Shown: positions 36,274 through 45,522, counted from the first letter of the stretch. The stretch is DNA of 64,000 nt from Bacteroidia bacterium (GCA_020054095.1 JAGVMA010000072.1:1-64000); one strand, 5' to 3'. Numbers and translations: made by a program. Notes: generated from the sequence alone by a model not told the origin.

Positions 36274-37127
36274 AAGCCGTAGTCATTATAATTTTTGCTG
36301 AATTCATCAGCGGCAAATCCTTTATTGATTTGCAAATTGTAATACTCATAGTGTTCAAACAATCCTTTCTCGTCACTCATTTTTATATTGATAGGCAACA
36401 TTGTTTTTTTATCAATGTATAATTCTATTTTTTTAATGTACGCATTAGAGAGTTTAATTACCTGCCCATCTTTTAAATCATAATATCCTTTTACGTTTCC
36501 TTCATTAGCTTCTAATAACAAAAACTCGCACAGGTATTTTGCACGTGCGAGTTTAAATAATGTTTCGCCTTTTTTTGCCGTATGGTTGTAATATTTAAAA
36601 TCGGCATAATCTATTACCACAAAATAGCAATCGTGGCCGTTCCATTTCACATCTGCATTTTTTTTCAAGTAGTTTTCAAATTTGTCGCCAATTTGTTTCA
36701 TGGAATTACCCACCACTTCGCCAAAATAATTATACCCAAGCTCGAAAATGGTGTGATGCTGGCCATTACGCATGGTATTGCTAAATGGATTCAAATTCAA
36801 ATTCATGTAAGGAAACGCATTCGGATTAATTAGTGCGCCTATAGTTTTTTCTCCATTTGGCCATAGCACCTCAATACCGCGCTCATGGCTTTTAAAATAA
36901 ATTTTCAATGGTTTGTTATTCATCTTTATCAACGATAAAGAAGTTTTAAGTTTTCCCTCTTTTCTCTCGGTTGATTTTAAATCGTACTTAAGTGTTTTCA
37001 AATGTTTAATACTATCAAGCATTTGAGAAATAATTTCTTTAGCAGTTTGCGGTACAGTTGTAGGCGATACAGCTCCAAGAAAAAAAATTGCTATAAAAAG
37101 AAATAAATAAAATCGCCTGCGAAACAT
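36270..37127 (-). CDS. DUF1571-like exported protein
   Basis: The ATG at 37127 gives a basic, strongly hydrophobic N-terminus (MFRRRFYLFLFIAIFFLGAV). The 285-residue product has ISQMLDSIKHLKTLKYDLKSTERKEGK, KPLKIYFKSHERGIEVLWPNG, NPFSNTMRNGQHHTIFELGY and LYIDKKTMLPINIKMSDEKGLFEHYEYYNLQINK. This matches the DUF1571 family, related in fold to LolA/LppX-like lipoprotein carriers. Its last codon overlaps the end of the convergent TonB receptor gene by 4 bases. Function is not established. Confidence 0.78.
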   Translation of the reverse strand: MFRRRFYLFLFIAIFFLGAVSPTTVPQTAKEIISQMLDSIKHLKTLKYDLKSTERKEGKLKTSLSLIKMNNKPLKIYFKSHERGIEVLWPNGEKTIGALINPNAFPYMNLNLNPFSNTMRNGQHHTIFELGYNYFGEVVGNSMKQIGDKFENYLKKNADVKWNGHDCYFVVIDYADFKYYNHTAKKGETLFKLARAKYLCEFLLLEANEGNVKGYYDLKDGQVIKLSNAYIKKIELYIDKKTMLPINIKMSDEKGLFEHYEYYNLQINKGFAADEFSKNYNDYGF

Positions 37128-37177
37128 GCCGCGAAAATAATAAATAATAATGTGCTTAGGATGATTGAGAATTGGTA

Positions 37178-37185
37178 TAAATTTG
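37178..37185 (+). promoter_or_regulatory. -7 box of the kdsB operon, leaderless spacing
   Basis: TAAATTTG ends five bases before the ATG at 37191. With normal spacing the message would begin at or one base from the start codon. Confidence 0.45.
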
Positions 37186-37190
37186 CACCA

Positions 37191-37913
37191 ATGCAAATTA
37201 CAGGTATAATTCCGTCTCGTTATGCGTCCACCCGTTTTCCGGGAAAACCGCTGGTACTCATTAACGGGAAAACAATGATACAGCGTGTTTACGAACAAGC
37301 ATCAAAGGCAAAAATGCTTAATGCGGTTTATGTTGCTACCGATGATAAGCGAATTGCGAATCATGTTCAATCATTTGGCGGAAAAGTAATTCTCACATCG
37401 GCAAAACACCAAACCGGAACCGACCGCTGTGCCGAAACTGCGAAAAAATTAAATCTAAAACCAACTGATGTAGCCATCAATATACAAGGCGATGAACCTT
37501 ATATAAAGCCCGAACAAATAAATGCAGTTGCAAAATTATTTGCCTATAAAAACATAAACATTGCAACACTTGCAAAAAAATTAGGCACTGATGCAGATGT
37601 AGCTAATCCTAATTTGGTAAAAGTAATTTTCGATAAAAACAAAAAAGCAATTTATTTCAGCCGCTATGCAATTCCATTTAGCAGAAATGGCTCGACCGTA
37701 AACTGCCACAAGCATATTGGCATTTATGCATATCGTGTTCACACGCTTTTGGCGATAACAAAACTAAAAATGTCAGCGCTCGAAAAAGCAGAATCGCTTG
37801 AGCAACTGAGATGGATTGAAAACGGGTACGCAATTCATGTGGGCATCACAAAACACGAAACTATATCGGTGGATGCGCCCGATGATTTAAAAAAAATACA
37901 ACAATTTGCTTAA
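37191..37913 (+). CDS. kdsB: 3-deoxy-manno-octulosonate cytidylyltransferase
   Basis: KdsB activates KDO as CMP-KDO for lipopolysaccharide core synthesis. The 240-residue sequence shows IIPSRYASTRFPGKPLVLI, VYVATDDKRIANHVQSFGG, HQTGTDRCAE, INIQGDEPYIKPEQI, YFSRYAIPF and HIGIYAYR, all standard. The ATG at 37191 is used rather than an upstream in-frame ATG at 37152, which lies before the promoter box. Its TAATG overlaps the following glycosyltransferase start, so the two are coupled. Confidence 0.96.
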   Translation: MQITGIIPSRYASTRFPGKPLVLINGKTMIQRVYEQASKAKMLNAVYVATDDKRIANHVQSFGGKVILTSAKHQTGTDRCAETAKKLNLKPTDVAINIQGDEPYIKPEQINAVAKLFAYKNINIATLAKKLGTDADVANPNLVKVIFDKNKKAIYFSRYAIPFSRNGSTVNCHKHIGIYAYRVHTLLAITKLKMSALEKAESLEQLRWIENGYAIHVGITKHETISVDAPDDLKKIQQFA

Positions 37914-39037
37914 TGGTTATTGCCGTAAACACACGCTTGCTTATAAAAAATAAATTAGAAGGCATTGGCTGGTACACGTATGAAACACTTAAGCGAATTA
38001 CGCAAGCTAACAAGCAACATCAGTTTATTTTTATTTTCGACCGACCTTACAGCGATGAATTTATTTTTGCCGACAACATTACACCCCTTATTGCCTGGCC
38101 ACAGGCACGGCATCCGTTTTTATGGTATTGGTGGTTCGAAAAAACTATTCCTAAAGTTTTAAAAAAGCACCGTGCCGATTTATTTTTATCTACTGATGGC
38201 TATTTATCGTTGGCGGCAGAAATTCCGCAAGTATGCGTTATGCACGATATAAACTTTGAGCATTATCCGCAAGATTTGCCTGCACTTGTAAAATGGTATT
38301 ATAAAAAGTATAGTCCGCTTTATGCCCGCAAAGCAAAACGAATAATTACTGTTTCTGATTTTTCAAAACAAGATATTATTGACAAATACAAAATTGATTC
38401 ATCAAAAATAGATTTTGCATACAATGGCGCTTCTGCTGAATTTGCAATTGCCGATGAGCAAACAAAAAAGCAAGTGAGAAAAAAACTAACGGGCGGAGAA
38501 AATTATTTTTTATACGTTGGTTCCATTCACCCGCGTAAAAATGTGGAGCGCCTGCTGCAAGCATTTGAAAAATACAAAACCGATACTGCCGAAAAAACAA
38601 AACTGGTAATTGTGGGCGAAAAAATGAGTTGGGTAAAAAAAACAAGTGCTACCTGTGAAAATATAAAACATAAAACCGATATTATTTTTACAGGGCGCCT
38701 GCCACTTTCCGAATTAAAAAAAATTTACGGAGCTGCATTGGCATTAGCATATATACCCTATTTTGAGGGATTTGGCATACCACTTGCCGAAGCCATGCAC
38801 AGTGGTATTCCTATTATTACCTCTGATGTAACATCCATGCCCGAAGTAGCAGGCAATGCTGCTATTACAGTTAATCCATTTGATATAAATGCAATTGCCG
38901 AAGCAATGAAAAAAATGGCAGGTGATGATACACTAAGAAACGAATTGATAAAAAACGGTCAGGCAAGGAAAGATTTATTTAATTGGGATAATACTGCTCA
39001 GGCGCTATGGCAAGCCATCGAAAAATCAATGAGCTGA
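37913..39037 (+). CDS. Glycosyltransferase family 4 protein
   Basis: The 374-residue GT-B enzyme has an N-terminal acceptor domain (MVIAVNTRLLIKNKLEGIGWYTYETLKRI; VCVMHDINFEHYP). The C-terminal Glycos_transf_1 domain contains FLYVGSIHPRKNVERLLQAF, IIFTGRLPLSELKKIYGAALALAYIPYFEGFGIPLAEAMHSGIPII and TSMPEVAGNAA. The EGFGIPLAEAM motif holds the E(x7)E nucleotide-sugar site. Cotranscription with kdsB suggests a role in lipopolysaccharide or other envelope glycan assembly. The donor sugar cannot be read from sequence. Confidence 0.92.
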   Translation: MVIAVNTRLLIKNKLEGIGWYTYETLKRITQANKQHQFIFIFDRPYSDEFIFADNITPLIAWPQARHPFLWYWWFEKTIPKVLKKHRADLFLSTDGYLSLAAEIPQVCVMHDINFEHYPQDLPALVKWYYKKYSPLYARKAKRIITVSDFSKQDIIDKYKIDSSKIDFAYNGASAEFAIADEQTKKQVRKKLTGGENYFLYVGSIHPRKNVERLLQAFEKYKTDTAEKTKLVIVGEKMSWVKKTSATCENIKHKTDIIFTGRLPLSELKKIYGAALALAYIPYFEGFGIPLAEAMHSGIPIITSDVTSMPEVAGNAAITVNPFDINAIAEAMKKMAGDDTLRNELIKNGQARKDLFNWDNTAQALWQAIEKSMS

Positions 39038-39897
39038 TGCAAACAGTAAGATTGCAAGAAATAAAACACCCGTTAGTTTCCGAGCAAAATTTAAAACTAT
39101 TTATTCTCCGCTTAGATGAACTGAATCCTGAGATGAGCGGAAACAAATTATTTAAACTCCACTACAATATTGCCGAAATGAAAAAGCAAGGGAAAAGCAC
39201 TTTGCTAAGTTTTGGTGGAACATTTTCTAATCACATTGCCGCAACTGCCGCAGCCGGAAAAATACACAACATAAACACAATTGGCATTATACGTGGCGAT
39301 GAAGTAATTAACCACACGCTTGAAACTGCAAAAGAAAACGGGATGAAGTTGGACTTTGTTTCGCGCGATGACTACAGAAGAAAAGGAAGTGATGATTTTA
39401 TTAAAATGCTGCATGATAAATGGGGCGATTTTTATTTGGTGCCCGAAGGCGGTGCAAATGAATTAGGCGTGAAAGGATGTGAAGAAATTATGCAACACAT
39501 CACAATTAATTTTAATTATGTGTGCTGTGCAGTGGGTACAGGAACTACACTGGCAGGCGTGGCGAACAGTTTGCAAACAAACCAAAAAGCAATTGGATTT
39601 ATGGCACTAAAAGGCGCTGATAATATAACTAACGAAATCAGAAAATACAATACTAATAATCGGTTTAGTATTGTGAGCGATTATCATTTTGGCGGTTACG
39701 CAAAGATCAATAAACAACTAAGTGATTTTGTAGATACATTTTACAAGGAACACAACATAATGCTCGATTATGTGTACACAGCAAAAATGATGTACGGCAT
39801 TTTTGATTTAATTGCGAAAAAACGGTTTGGCGCCAATAGTACTCTTGTTGCCATTCACACAGGCGGACTGCAAGGCAATAAGGGCTTTATTCATTAA
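39037..39897 (+). CDS. PLP-dependent ACC deaminase / D-cysteine desulfhydrase family protein
   Basis: The 286-residue fold-type II enzyme has MSGNKLFKLHYN (PLP lysine within residues 36-42), LLSFGGTFSNHIAATAAAGK, VPEGGANELGVKGCEEI and CAVGTGTTLAGVANSL. It ends AIHTGGLQGNKGF. These are shared by 1-aminocyclopropane-1-carboxylate deaminase and D-cysteine desulfhydrase; bacterial members of this shorter type are mostly the latter or unknown. The start at 39037 overlaps the glycosyltransferase stop (TGATG). It probably rides in the operon without sharing a pathway. Confidence 0.85.
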   Translation: MQTVRLQEIKHPLVSEQNLKLFILRLDELNPEMSGNKLFKLHYNIAEMKKQGKSTLLSFGGTFSNHIAATAAAGKIHNINTIGIIRGDEVINHTLETAKENGMKLDFVSRDDYRRKGSDDFIKMLHDKWGDFYLVPEGGANELGVKGCEEIMQHITINFNYVCCAVGTGTTLAGVANSLQTNQKAIGFMALKGADNITNEIRKYNTNNRFSIVSDYHFGGYAKINKQLSDFVDTFYKEHNIMLDYVYTAKMMYGIFDLIAKKRFGANSTLVAIHTGGLQGNKGFIH

Positions 39898-39986
39898 CAG
39901 ACTACTGTTAAAAAGCGAATATAATTTGCTTTTTCGCAATGGCACTTAGCATTATTTTTGCGATAGTAAAAGAACTACGGCCAATC

Positions 39987-40062
39987 CGTCATTGCGAATG
40001 TAGTGAAGCAATCTTTTAAAAATCGTATAACAGCAGATGGCTTCACTACATTCGCAATGACG
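39987..40062. repeat. REP-like inverted repeat
   Basis: Two perfect 23-base arms (39987-40009 and 40040-40062) are separated by 30 bases. The arm starts CGTCATTGCGAATG and is followed on one side by AAGCAATC-like sequence. This is the CGTCATTGCGA...GAAGCAATC theme of dispersed palindromes known in Bacteroidota and several other groups. It sits between the desulfhydrase gene and the glucosaminidase gene and could also terminate transcription. Confidence 0.8.
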
Positions 40063-40100
40063 CAAGACAAATAAAATCCGGAAGCAAATAGCATTAAAAA

Positions 40101-41027
40101 ATGTCAACAAAGTCAGTTTATTTTAGTTTAGTATTTATGATAGCTGCCCTGTACAGCAGAGCGCAACCATCTGAACATAAATTTACCGAGCAAGAATATG
40201 TAGAAAAATACAAGGATGATGCCGTGAAAGAAATGCTTATGCACGGTGTTCCGGCAAGCATCACACTATCGCAAGGGATGCTTGAAAGTGGAAATGGCAA
40301 TAGCGCACTTGCGGTGTATGCCAATAATCACTTCGGTATAAAGTGCCACGATTGGAAAGGACTCACATTTATACAAGATGATGACACAAAAGATGAATGT
40401 TTTAGAAAGTATGGTTCTGTTTTAGAATCGTATTCTGATCATTCGCAGTTTTTAAAATCGAGGCCGCGCTATGCTTTTTTGTTTGATTTAAAAACTACCG
40501 ATTATAAAGGATGGGCAACCGGATTAAAACAAGCGGGCTATGCCACCGATCCTAACTATGCTTACAAATTAATTGATATTATAGAAAAACACAAACTTTA
40601 CGAATTGGATAAAATGGTGAAAATGCCGATTGTAAAGCCGCAAGAAAAAAATATTGACCAGCCGATTGTAAAAAATAGCACGCACCAAATTTTATTAAAC
40701 AACCGCACCAAATACGTTATTGCAAAAGAAGGCGACACCTACTTTGCCATTGCCAAAGAATTAGACATGGGCCTGTGGCAACTTTATAAATACAACGAGA
40801 GCGGCAAAAGCGCCACCACAAAAGCCGGAGACATTGTGTACCTACAGCCTAAAAAACGCAGTGCCGATAACGCTGATACACACATTGTAAAGAAAAACGA
40901 AACACTTTACGCCATTTCACAGCAATACGGTATTAAGCTAAAACACCTGTACAAAAAAAACAAACTTAACCCCGGCTCGGAGATTAAAACGGGTGATGTA
41001 ATTTTCTTGCGGAAAAAGAAAAAATAG
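40101..41027 (+). CDS. Glucosaminidase with two LysM domains
   Basis: The 308-residue exported protein has a signal region (SVYFSLVFMIAALYSRAQ). A glucosaminidase (GH73-like) domain follows: EMLMHGVPASITLSQGMLESGNGNSALAVYANNHFGIKCH, with E of LESG as catalytic acid, then YSDHSQFLKSRPRYAFLF and GLKQAGYATDPNYAYKLIDIIE. Two C-terminal LysM repeats (KYVIAKEGDTYFAIAKELDMGLWQLYKYN; HIVKKNETLYAISQQYGIKLKHLYKKN) bind peptidoglycan. It probably trims peptidoglycan in cell separation or remodelling. It is transcribed alone after the REP-like hairpin. Confidence 0.93.
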   Translation: MSTKSVYFSLVFMIAALYSRAQPSEHKFTEQEYVEKYKDDAVKEMLMHGVPASITLSQGMLESGNGNSALAVYANNHFGIKCHDWKGLTFIQDDDTKDECFRKYGSVLESYSDHSQFLKSRPRYAFLFDLKTTDYKGWATGLKQAGYATDPNYAYKLIDIIEKHKLYELDKMVKMPIVKPQEKNIDQPIVKNSTHQILLNNRTKYVIAKEGDTYFAIAKELDMGLWQLYKYNESGKSATTKAGDIVYLQPKKRSADNADTHIVKKNETLYAISQQYGIKLKHLYKKNKLNPGSEIKTGDVIFLRKKKK

Positions 41028-41319
41028 CAGAGATATTTTAGCTGTGTGTTTTACAAAAACAAAAGAAGATGGCCTCCAATAAAACAGAACAAACACAGCT
41101 GCGGATAGTTTTATATGAGCCTAATGGCCAATTTATTTATTTTACAACCTAATCTGTCTGCTGCAGGAAGGTATAATAACTGTTATGGCAACCTTACTGC
41201 CATTAATGAGACATTACTGCCAACATAAAACATTCTGCAAAATTCAAGCATCTGCAAAGTTAAAAGACGAAAAATCACAAAGAATACAATTTTATTTGTA
41301 ATTTTGCGTTACTAAGGCA
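41028..41319. other. Intergenic region at the left edge of the copper island
   Basis: No gene is visible in these 292 bases. A -7-like box TAATTTTG (41299-41306) precedes the first island gene at 41320. The word TTACTGCCA occurs twice within about 30 bases (near 41192 and 41215). No attachment-site-like match to the right edge was found by eye. Confidence 0.4.
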
Positions 41320-41709
41320 ATGAAAACTTCAATAGCAACAATTTTACTCATACTTTACGTGATACCGACAATTGGCATCAACATAAACGTGCATTACTGT
41401 AGTCAGAAGATTTCATCTGTATCGCTCTTTGGAGAATTAGCAAACCCATGTGCTTGTGGCGGTAAAAAAATGAAAAAAGATTGCTGCAAAGAAAAGAAAC
41501 TTACATTTAAGATAGAATCAGAACAGCAAAGAGCGATGGCAATTATGCTTGATTTTTCTAAAATATTTACAAACCTTGAATCGGTGATTCCCACATATAC
41601 TTTTTCGTTTAGCCCTATTGCTACCGAAAACATTTTTTACAACGATTATCACCCACCCGACCATCTAAAGCAGCCGCTTTATATTCTACACCAAGTTTTC
41701 CAAATCTGA
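41320..41709 (+). CDS. HYC_CC_PP family small exported protein
   Basis: The 129-residue protein begins with a hydrophobic segment (ATILLILYVIPTIG). It then shows the three elements that name the family: HYC (NVHYCSQKISSVSLFG), CC (KKDCCKEKKLTFKIE) and PP (YHPPDHLKQPLYILHQVFQI). An extra CACGGKKMKKDCC cluster could bind copper. Family members are found in Bacteroidota metal-resistance loci, and this is the first gene of such a locus here. Function unproven; periplasmic metal binding is the natural guess. Confidence 0.75.
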   Translation: MKTSIATILLILYVIPTIGININVHYCSQKISSVSLFGELANPCACGGKKMKKDCCKEKKLTFKIESEQQRAMAIMLDFSKIFTNLESVIPTYTFSFSPIATENIFYNDYHPPDHLKQPLYILHQVFQI

Positions 41710-41800
41710 TTTTGGGGGGCAACTTGAAAATTTTGCCGACATTATAATAGTAGCTCCGCTATTTAAGTTTCTAATCTTTTTAAATGTAAAACCGAAAAAA

Positions 41801-42661
41801 ATGAACATTTTAAATAAAATGACGATGATGCTTTGCATTGCATCAACTTCGCTCACAATTTGTGAAGCTCAAGTAAAAAATGCTAAAACCGAGACCGTAA
41901 AAATTTATGGTAATTGTGGAATGTGTGAAACAACCATTGAAACGGCTGGTAACATTAAAAAGGTTGCTAAAGTTGATTGGGACAAAGACACCAAGATGAC
42001 GGTTATAACTTACGACAGTACAAAAACAAACCAAGATGAAATTTTAAAAAGAATTGCACTTGTAGGTTACGATAGTGATAAGTTTCTTGCTCCCGATGAT
42101 GTTTATAATAAACTACACGGATGTTGCCAATATGAAAGAGTAAATAAAACTGCTGTGGTTCAAAAAGAGGTAGCAGGAAACCTTACATCAACTCAAAATC
42201 AAGAAACAACAGCAGAACCCAAGCAAGATGTTAACCAGCTAAAAGCAATTTTTGAGAACTATTTTGCCCTTAAAGATGCTTTAGTAAAAGCTGACGGAAA
42301 TTCAGCATCTACGATTGCTAAAGATTTACTTTCAAACATCAGCTCTGTTAAAATGGACAAGCTATCAACCGAAGAGCATACAGTTTGGATGAAAGTAATG
42401 AAAGATTTGGCCTTTGATGCCGGGAATATTGAAAAAGTCAAAGATGTAGTAACCCAAAGAAATTCATTTACATCGCTTTCAAAAAACGTGTATTCACTTC
42501 TTAAAGTTTCAAAACAAGAAACAACTATCTATTACCAAAACTGTCCAATGTTTAACGATGGTAAAGGCGCAAATTGGTTAAGCAAAGAAAGCACAATTAA
42601 AAATCCATACTATGGTTCACAAATGATCTCTTGTGGTAAAACAGTTGAGACCATCAAATAA
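41801..42661 (+). CDS. Exported HMA-domain protein with DUF3347
   Basis: The 286-residue protein has a signal peptide (ILNKMTMMLCIASTSLTICEAQ). A heavy-metal-associated domain follows, with the metal site GNCGMCETTIE (C39, C42). A linker and a C-terminal DUF3347 domain complete it (LKAIFENYFALKDALVKADGNSAS; IYYQNCPMFNDGKGANWLSKE; NPYYGSQMISCGKTVETI). DUF3347 occurs in copper-efflux adaptors and copper-island proteins, and CPMFNDGKGANWLS and MISCG hold likely Cu ligands. It is probably a periplasmic Cu(I) chaperone working with the multicopper oxidases downstream. Confidence 0.85.
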   Translation: MNILNKMTMMLCIASTSLTICEAQVKNAKTETVKIYGNCGMCETTIETAGNIKKVAKVDWDKDTKMTVITYDSTKTNQDEILKRIALVGYDSDKFLAPDDVYNKLHGCCQYERVNKTAVVQKEVAGNLTSTQNQETTAEPKQDVNQLKAIFENYFALKDALVKADGNSASTIAKDLLSNISSVKMDKLSTEEHTVWMKVMKDLAFDAGNIEKVKDVVTQRNSFTSLSKNVYSLLKVSKQETTIYYQNCPMFNDGKGANWLSKESTIKNPYYGSQMISCGKTVETIK

Positions 42662-42698
42662 TTAATGGACGGTGCAATATAAACCTAAAACATACAAC

Positions 42699-44207
42699 AT
42701 GGAAAGAAAAAAATTTTTGAAAATTACAGGCAGTGCAGCTGCTCTTGCCTTTTTTGGTGGTATAACAAGTCTGCTGGAAAGTTGTAAAAGAGCTTCAATG
42801 GATATGTCTTCAGCCATTTCTGTAATAACAGGAAAGTTTGATAATATCCTGCGTTTACCTCCGATTATTAATGGAACTTCACCGATAAATTTAGTTGCCA
42901 AAAGAAATACAGCTTCTATCATAAAAGGTAAAACCTCTTATGTGTTAGGTTACGGAGATAGTATTTTGGCCCCAATAATAAAAGTGAATAATGGACAAAA
43001 TGTTTCTATTAATTTTCAAAATCAATTAGAGGAAATTACCAATATTCATTGGCATGGATTAATAATTCCGGAAAATATGGATGGTCATCCTCGATACTTA
43101 GTTCAACCAAATTCAACTTTTAATTACCAATTTTCGATTAATCAGCAAGCAGGCACAAATTGGTTTCACCCACATCCTCATCTGAAAACTGGCAGGCAAG
43201 TTTTCAGGGGTTTGGCCGGAATGTTTATTGTTAACGATTCGGAAGAAGCCGCATTAAATTTACCTTCAGGAGAATTTGAGTTGCCGGTTATTATTCAGGA
43301 TAAACGAATTTATGCAGATGGTAGCATCAATTATTCGCCCGAGGAAATGGATGTAATGAGTGGTTATTTCGGGCAATATATTTGCGTAAATGGCTCATGG
43401 TCGGCATATCATAATGTTAAAACAAAAGTTTACCGACTAAGAATATTAAATGGTTCCAATGCTCGAGTATATAATTTATCTTTCAGTAATGGAATACCTT
43501 TTAATATCATTGGTTCCGATAGTGGATTGTTAGGATCTACTCAAATAATAGGTAATGTAATCTTATCACCCGGAGAAAGAATTGATGTGCTTGTAGATTT
43601 TAGTTCATTAAGTGTGGGTGCAGAATTTTATTTGCAGAGCAACACATTTAACGGTGGTGATTCTCAAGGATCAGAATCATTTAAAATAATGAAGTTCAAT
43701 GTTACAGAACAAGTGCCTGAAACATTCTCCATTCCTTCTTCATTAGTAGCATTTGTACCTATATCTCCTTCTCTCTCCATTAAAACACGCACCTTTGATA
43801 TTTCAAATATTCACATGGCTATGCCTGAAAATGGCAACATGAATATGGGTATGAATATGGATATGTCAAAAATGCACAACATAGGTGGAAAATCGTTCGA
43901 TATGGAGCGAATAGACGAAACAGTAAGTGCAAACACCACAGAAATTTGGGAATTTGATAATGCAGCAGGTGAAGATTTACACCCCATGCACCTGCATGGC
44001 GTGCAATTTCAGGTGATATCTCGAACAGGAGGCAGAGGAGTAATACTGCCACACGAGATGGGCTGGAAAGATACTGTTTTATGCATGCCAGGTGAAAAAG
44101 TAAAGATTATTATGACTTTTCCTAATAATCTCGGAACATTTGCCTTCCATTGCCACAACCTCGAACATGAAGACAGCGGAATGATGTTAAACTTTAAAAT
44201 CGTATAA
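42699..44207 (+). CDS. Multicopper oxidase (CueO/CopA-like)
   Basis: The 502-residue three-cupredoxin enzyme probably oxidises Cu(I) in the periplasm. The trinuclear and type 1 ligands are intact: HWHG (117-120), FHPHPH (156-161), HPMHLHG (about 429) and FHCHNLEHEDSGMM (about 483, with the type 1 Cys and axial Met). A Met-rich loop (MNMGMNMDMSKMH, about residue 375) is like the cuprous-binding loop of CueO. The N-terminus is RKKFLKITGSAAALAFFGG...LLESC, a near-Tat signal (RK instead of RR) with a possible lipobox Cys. The ATG at 42699 is chosen over upstream in-frame ATG 42672 for that signal. Confidence 0.94.
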   Translation: MERKKFLKITGSAAALAFFGGITSLLESCKRASMDMSSAISVITGKFDNILRLPPIINGTSPINLVAKRNTASIIKGKTSYVLGYGDSILAPIIKVNNGQNVSINFQNQLEEITNIHWHGLIIPENMDGHPRYLVQPNSTFNYQFSINQQAGTNWFHPHPHLKTGRQVFRGLAGMFIVNDSEEAALNLPSGEFELPVIIQDKRIYADGSINYSPEEMDVMSGYFGQYICVNGSWSAYHNVKTKVYRLRILNGSNARVYNLSFSNGIPFNIIGSDSGLLGSTQIIGNVILSPGERIDVLVDFSSLSVGAEFYLQSNTFNGGDSQGSESFKIMKFNVTEQVPETFSIPSSLVAFVPISPSLSIKTRTFDISNIHMAMPENGNMNMGMNMDMSKMHNIGGKSFDMERIDETVSANTTEIWEFDNAAGEDLHPMHLHGVQFQVISRTGGRGVILPHEMGWKDTVLCMPGEKVKIIMTFPNNLGTFAFHCHNLEHEDSGMMLNFKIV

Positions 44208-44208
44208 A

Positions 44209-44868
44209 ATGAAAAATATTTTTGTAATACTACCAATGATTGTAATAACCTTATTTTCTAAAGCACAATCAAATTTTAAAATGGGTGTGAACTATAATTT
44301 TGGAGCATCCACTTATTATGGCAATAAAATGGGCGCAATGGAAATGAATGGCTCAGAAATGCCAATATATTCTTTAAAACTAAGTAATGGAATGGGTGTG
44401 AAATTTCAATACTCTATTAATGAAAAATGGGCAATGAACGTAAACGCATCCTATCAACAAAGAGGTGCAATATTTGACAAGGGGATGTATAGCTACAACC
44501 CTCGATACAAATTTAACTACTTGGATTTGGCTTTTGGCACATCATACCAAACAAAGGAAATAATCAAAAAAAGCAGATTATGCTTTAGCATTGCAGGTAC
44601 ATATAATTTACTTTTAAATTCTCAACGTGTAAATAATTACGAATCATATAATTTGATGAATGATTCTCAAATGAGCGATTTTGGAGTTTTTGCATCAGTT
44701 GGATTAAATATACCAAGAGTAGAAATGGATGTCATTCAAATTTCGTTATTTGCTAATTCAGGATTCAAAAATGCTTTTAGCGGAGTATTATTAGATAATG
44801 GAATGGTTGGTAAAAATTTATTGTTTGGTTTACAATTAAATTATCTTTTGGGATTTAACAAAAAGTAA
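44209..44868 (+). CDS. Outer-membrane beta-barrel protein of the copper island
   Basis: The 219-residue protein has a signal peptide (MKNIFVILPMIVITLFSKAQ). It is followed by alternating amphipathic strands typical of a small barrel (FKMGVNYNFGASTYYG; GVKFQYSINEKWAMNVNASYQQRGAIF; YLDLAFGTSYQTKE) with a C-terminal LLFGLQLNYLLGF. It resembles the outer-membrane beta-barrel family (PF13568-like). Its Met-rich stretch MGAMEMNGSEM may touch copper. It starts one base after the oxidase stop and ends directly before the regulator gene, so it is cotranscribed with both. Confidence 0.75.
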   Translation: MKNIFVILPMIVITLFSKAQSNFKMGVNYNFGASTYYGNKMGAMEMNGSEMPIYSLKLSNGMGVKFQYSINEKWAMNVNASYQQRGAIFDKGMYSYNPRYKFNYLDLAFGTSYQTKEIIKKSRLCFSIAGTYNLLLNSQRVNNYESYNLMNDSQMSDFGVFASVGLNIPRVEMDVIQISLFANSGFKNAFSGVLLDNGMVGKNLLFGLQLNYLLGFNKK

Positions 44869-45429
44869 ATGACTCTGTACATCAAAAACATGGTGTGTAG
44901 TCGCTGCAAAATGGTAGTGAAATCTGAGTTGGAAAAATTCGGGCTTCAACTTCTTTCTGTTGAATTAGGTGAAGTGGAAACCAAAGAACCGATTACACCA
45001 GAACAAAAAAGAAATATTGCCGGGCATTTAAATAGTTTTGGTTTTGAACTAATTGATGGTAAAAAAAGCCGAATCATTGATAAAATCAAAACCCTGATTA
45101 TTGAATTAGTGCATAAGCAGAATGCCCAACTCGGCACCAACCTGTCTGATTATCTTTCGGTCCAATTATCGCAAGAATATTCAACACTCAGCAATTTGTT
45201 TTCAGAAGTAGAAGACACGACCATTGAAAAATACTTCATCAATCAAAAAATTGAAAAAGTGAAAGAGCTGCTACTGTATGACGAATTGACTTTAAGTGAA
45301 ATGGCTTTTCAGATGAATTACAGCAGCGTGGCGTATTTGAGTAACCAGTTCAAAAAAGTAACAGGCTTTTCGCCTTCGCACTACAAGCAGTTAAAAGACA
45401 AAAAACGTAAACAAATAGAAGACCTTTAA
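44869..45429 (+). CDS. AraC-type regulator with N-terminal metal-binding HMA-like domain
   Basis: This 186-residue protein starts directly after the previous stop. Residues 1-65 resemble an HMA ferredoxin-like fold: MTLYIKNMVCSRCKMVVKSELEKFG, with C10 and C13 as metal site, and LNSFGFELIDGKKS as the last strand. A helical linker and a C-terminal AraC helix-turn-helix follow: INQKIEKVKELLLYDELTLSEMAFQMNYSSVAYLSNQFKKVTGFSPSHYKQ, the complete family signature. A chaperone-like sensor fused to a DNA-binding domain suggests direct Cu(I) or other metal sensing. It likely controls the surrounding genes. Only one recognisable AraC domain end is seen, with no cupin sensor. Confidence 0.88.
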   Translation: MTLYIKNMVCSRCKMVVKSELEKFGLQLLSVELGEVETKEPITPEQKRNIAGHLNSFGFELIDGKKSRIIDKIKTLIIELVHKQNAQLGTNLSDYLSVQLSQEYSTLSNLFSEVEDTTIEKYFINQKIEKVKELLLYDELTLSEMAFQMNYSSVAYLSNQFKKVTGFSPSHYKQLKDKKRKQIEDL

Positions 45430-45522
45430 ATGTTACAAATCACAACCATAATTCCGCAACGCTTCTCTATAAGAACTTTCGAACTTTGTACCATAGTTAT
45501 TAACCCCAAAACATAATAAAAA

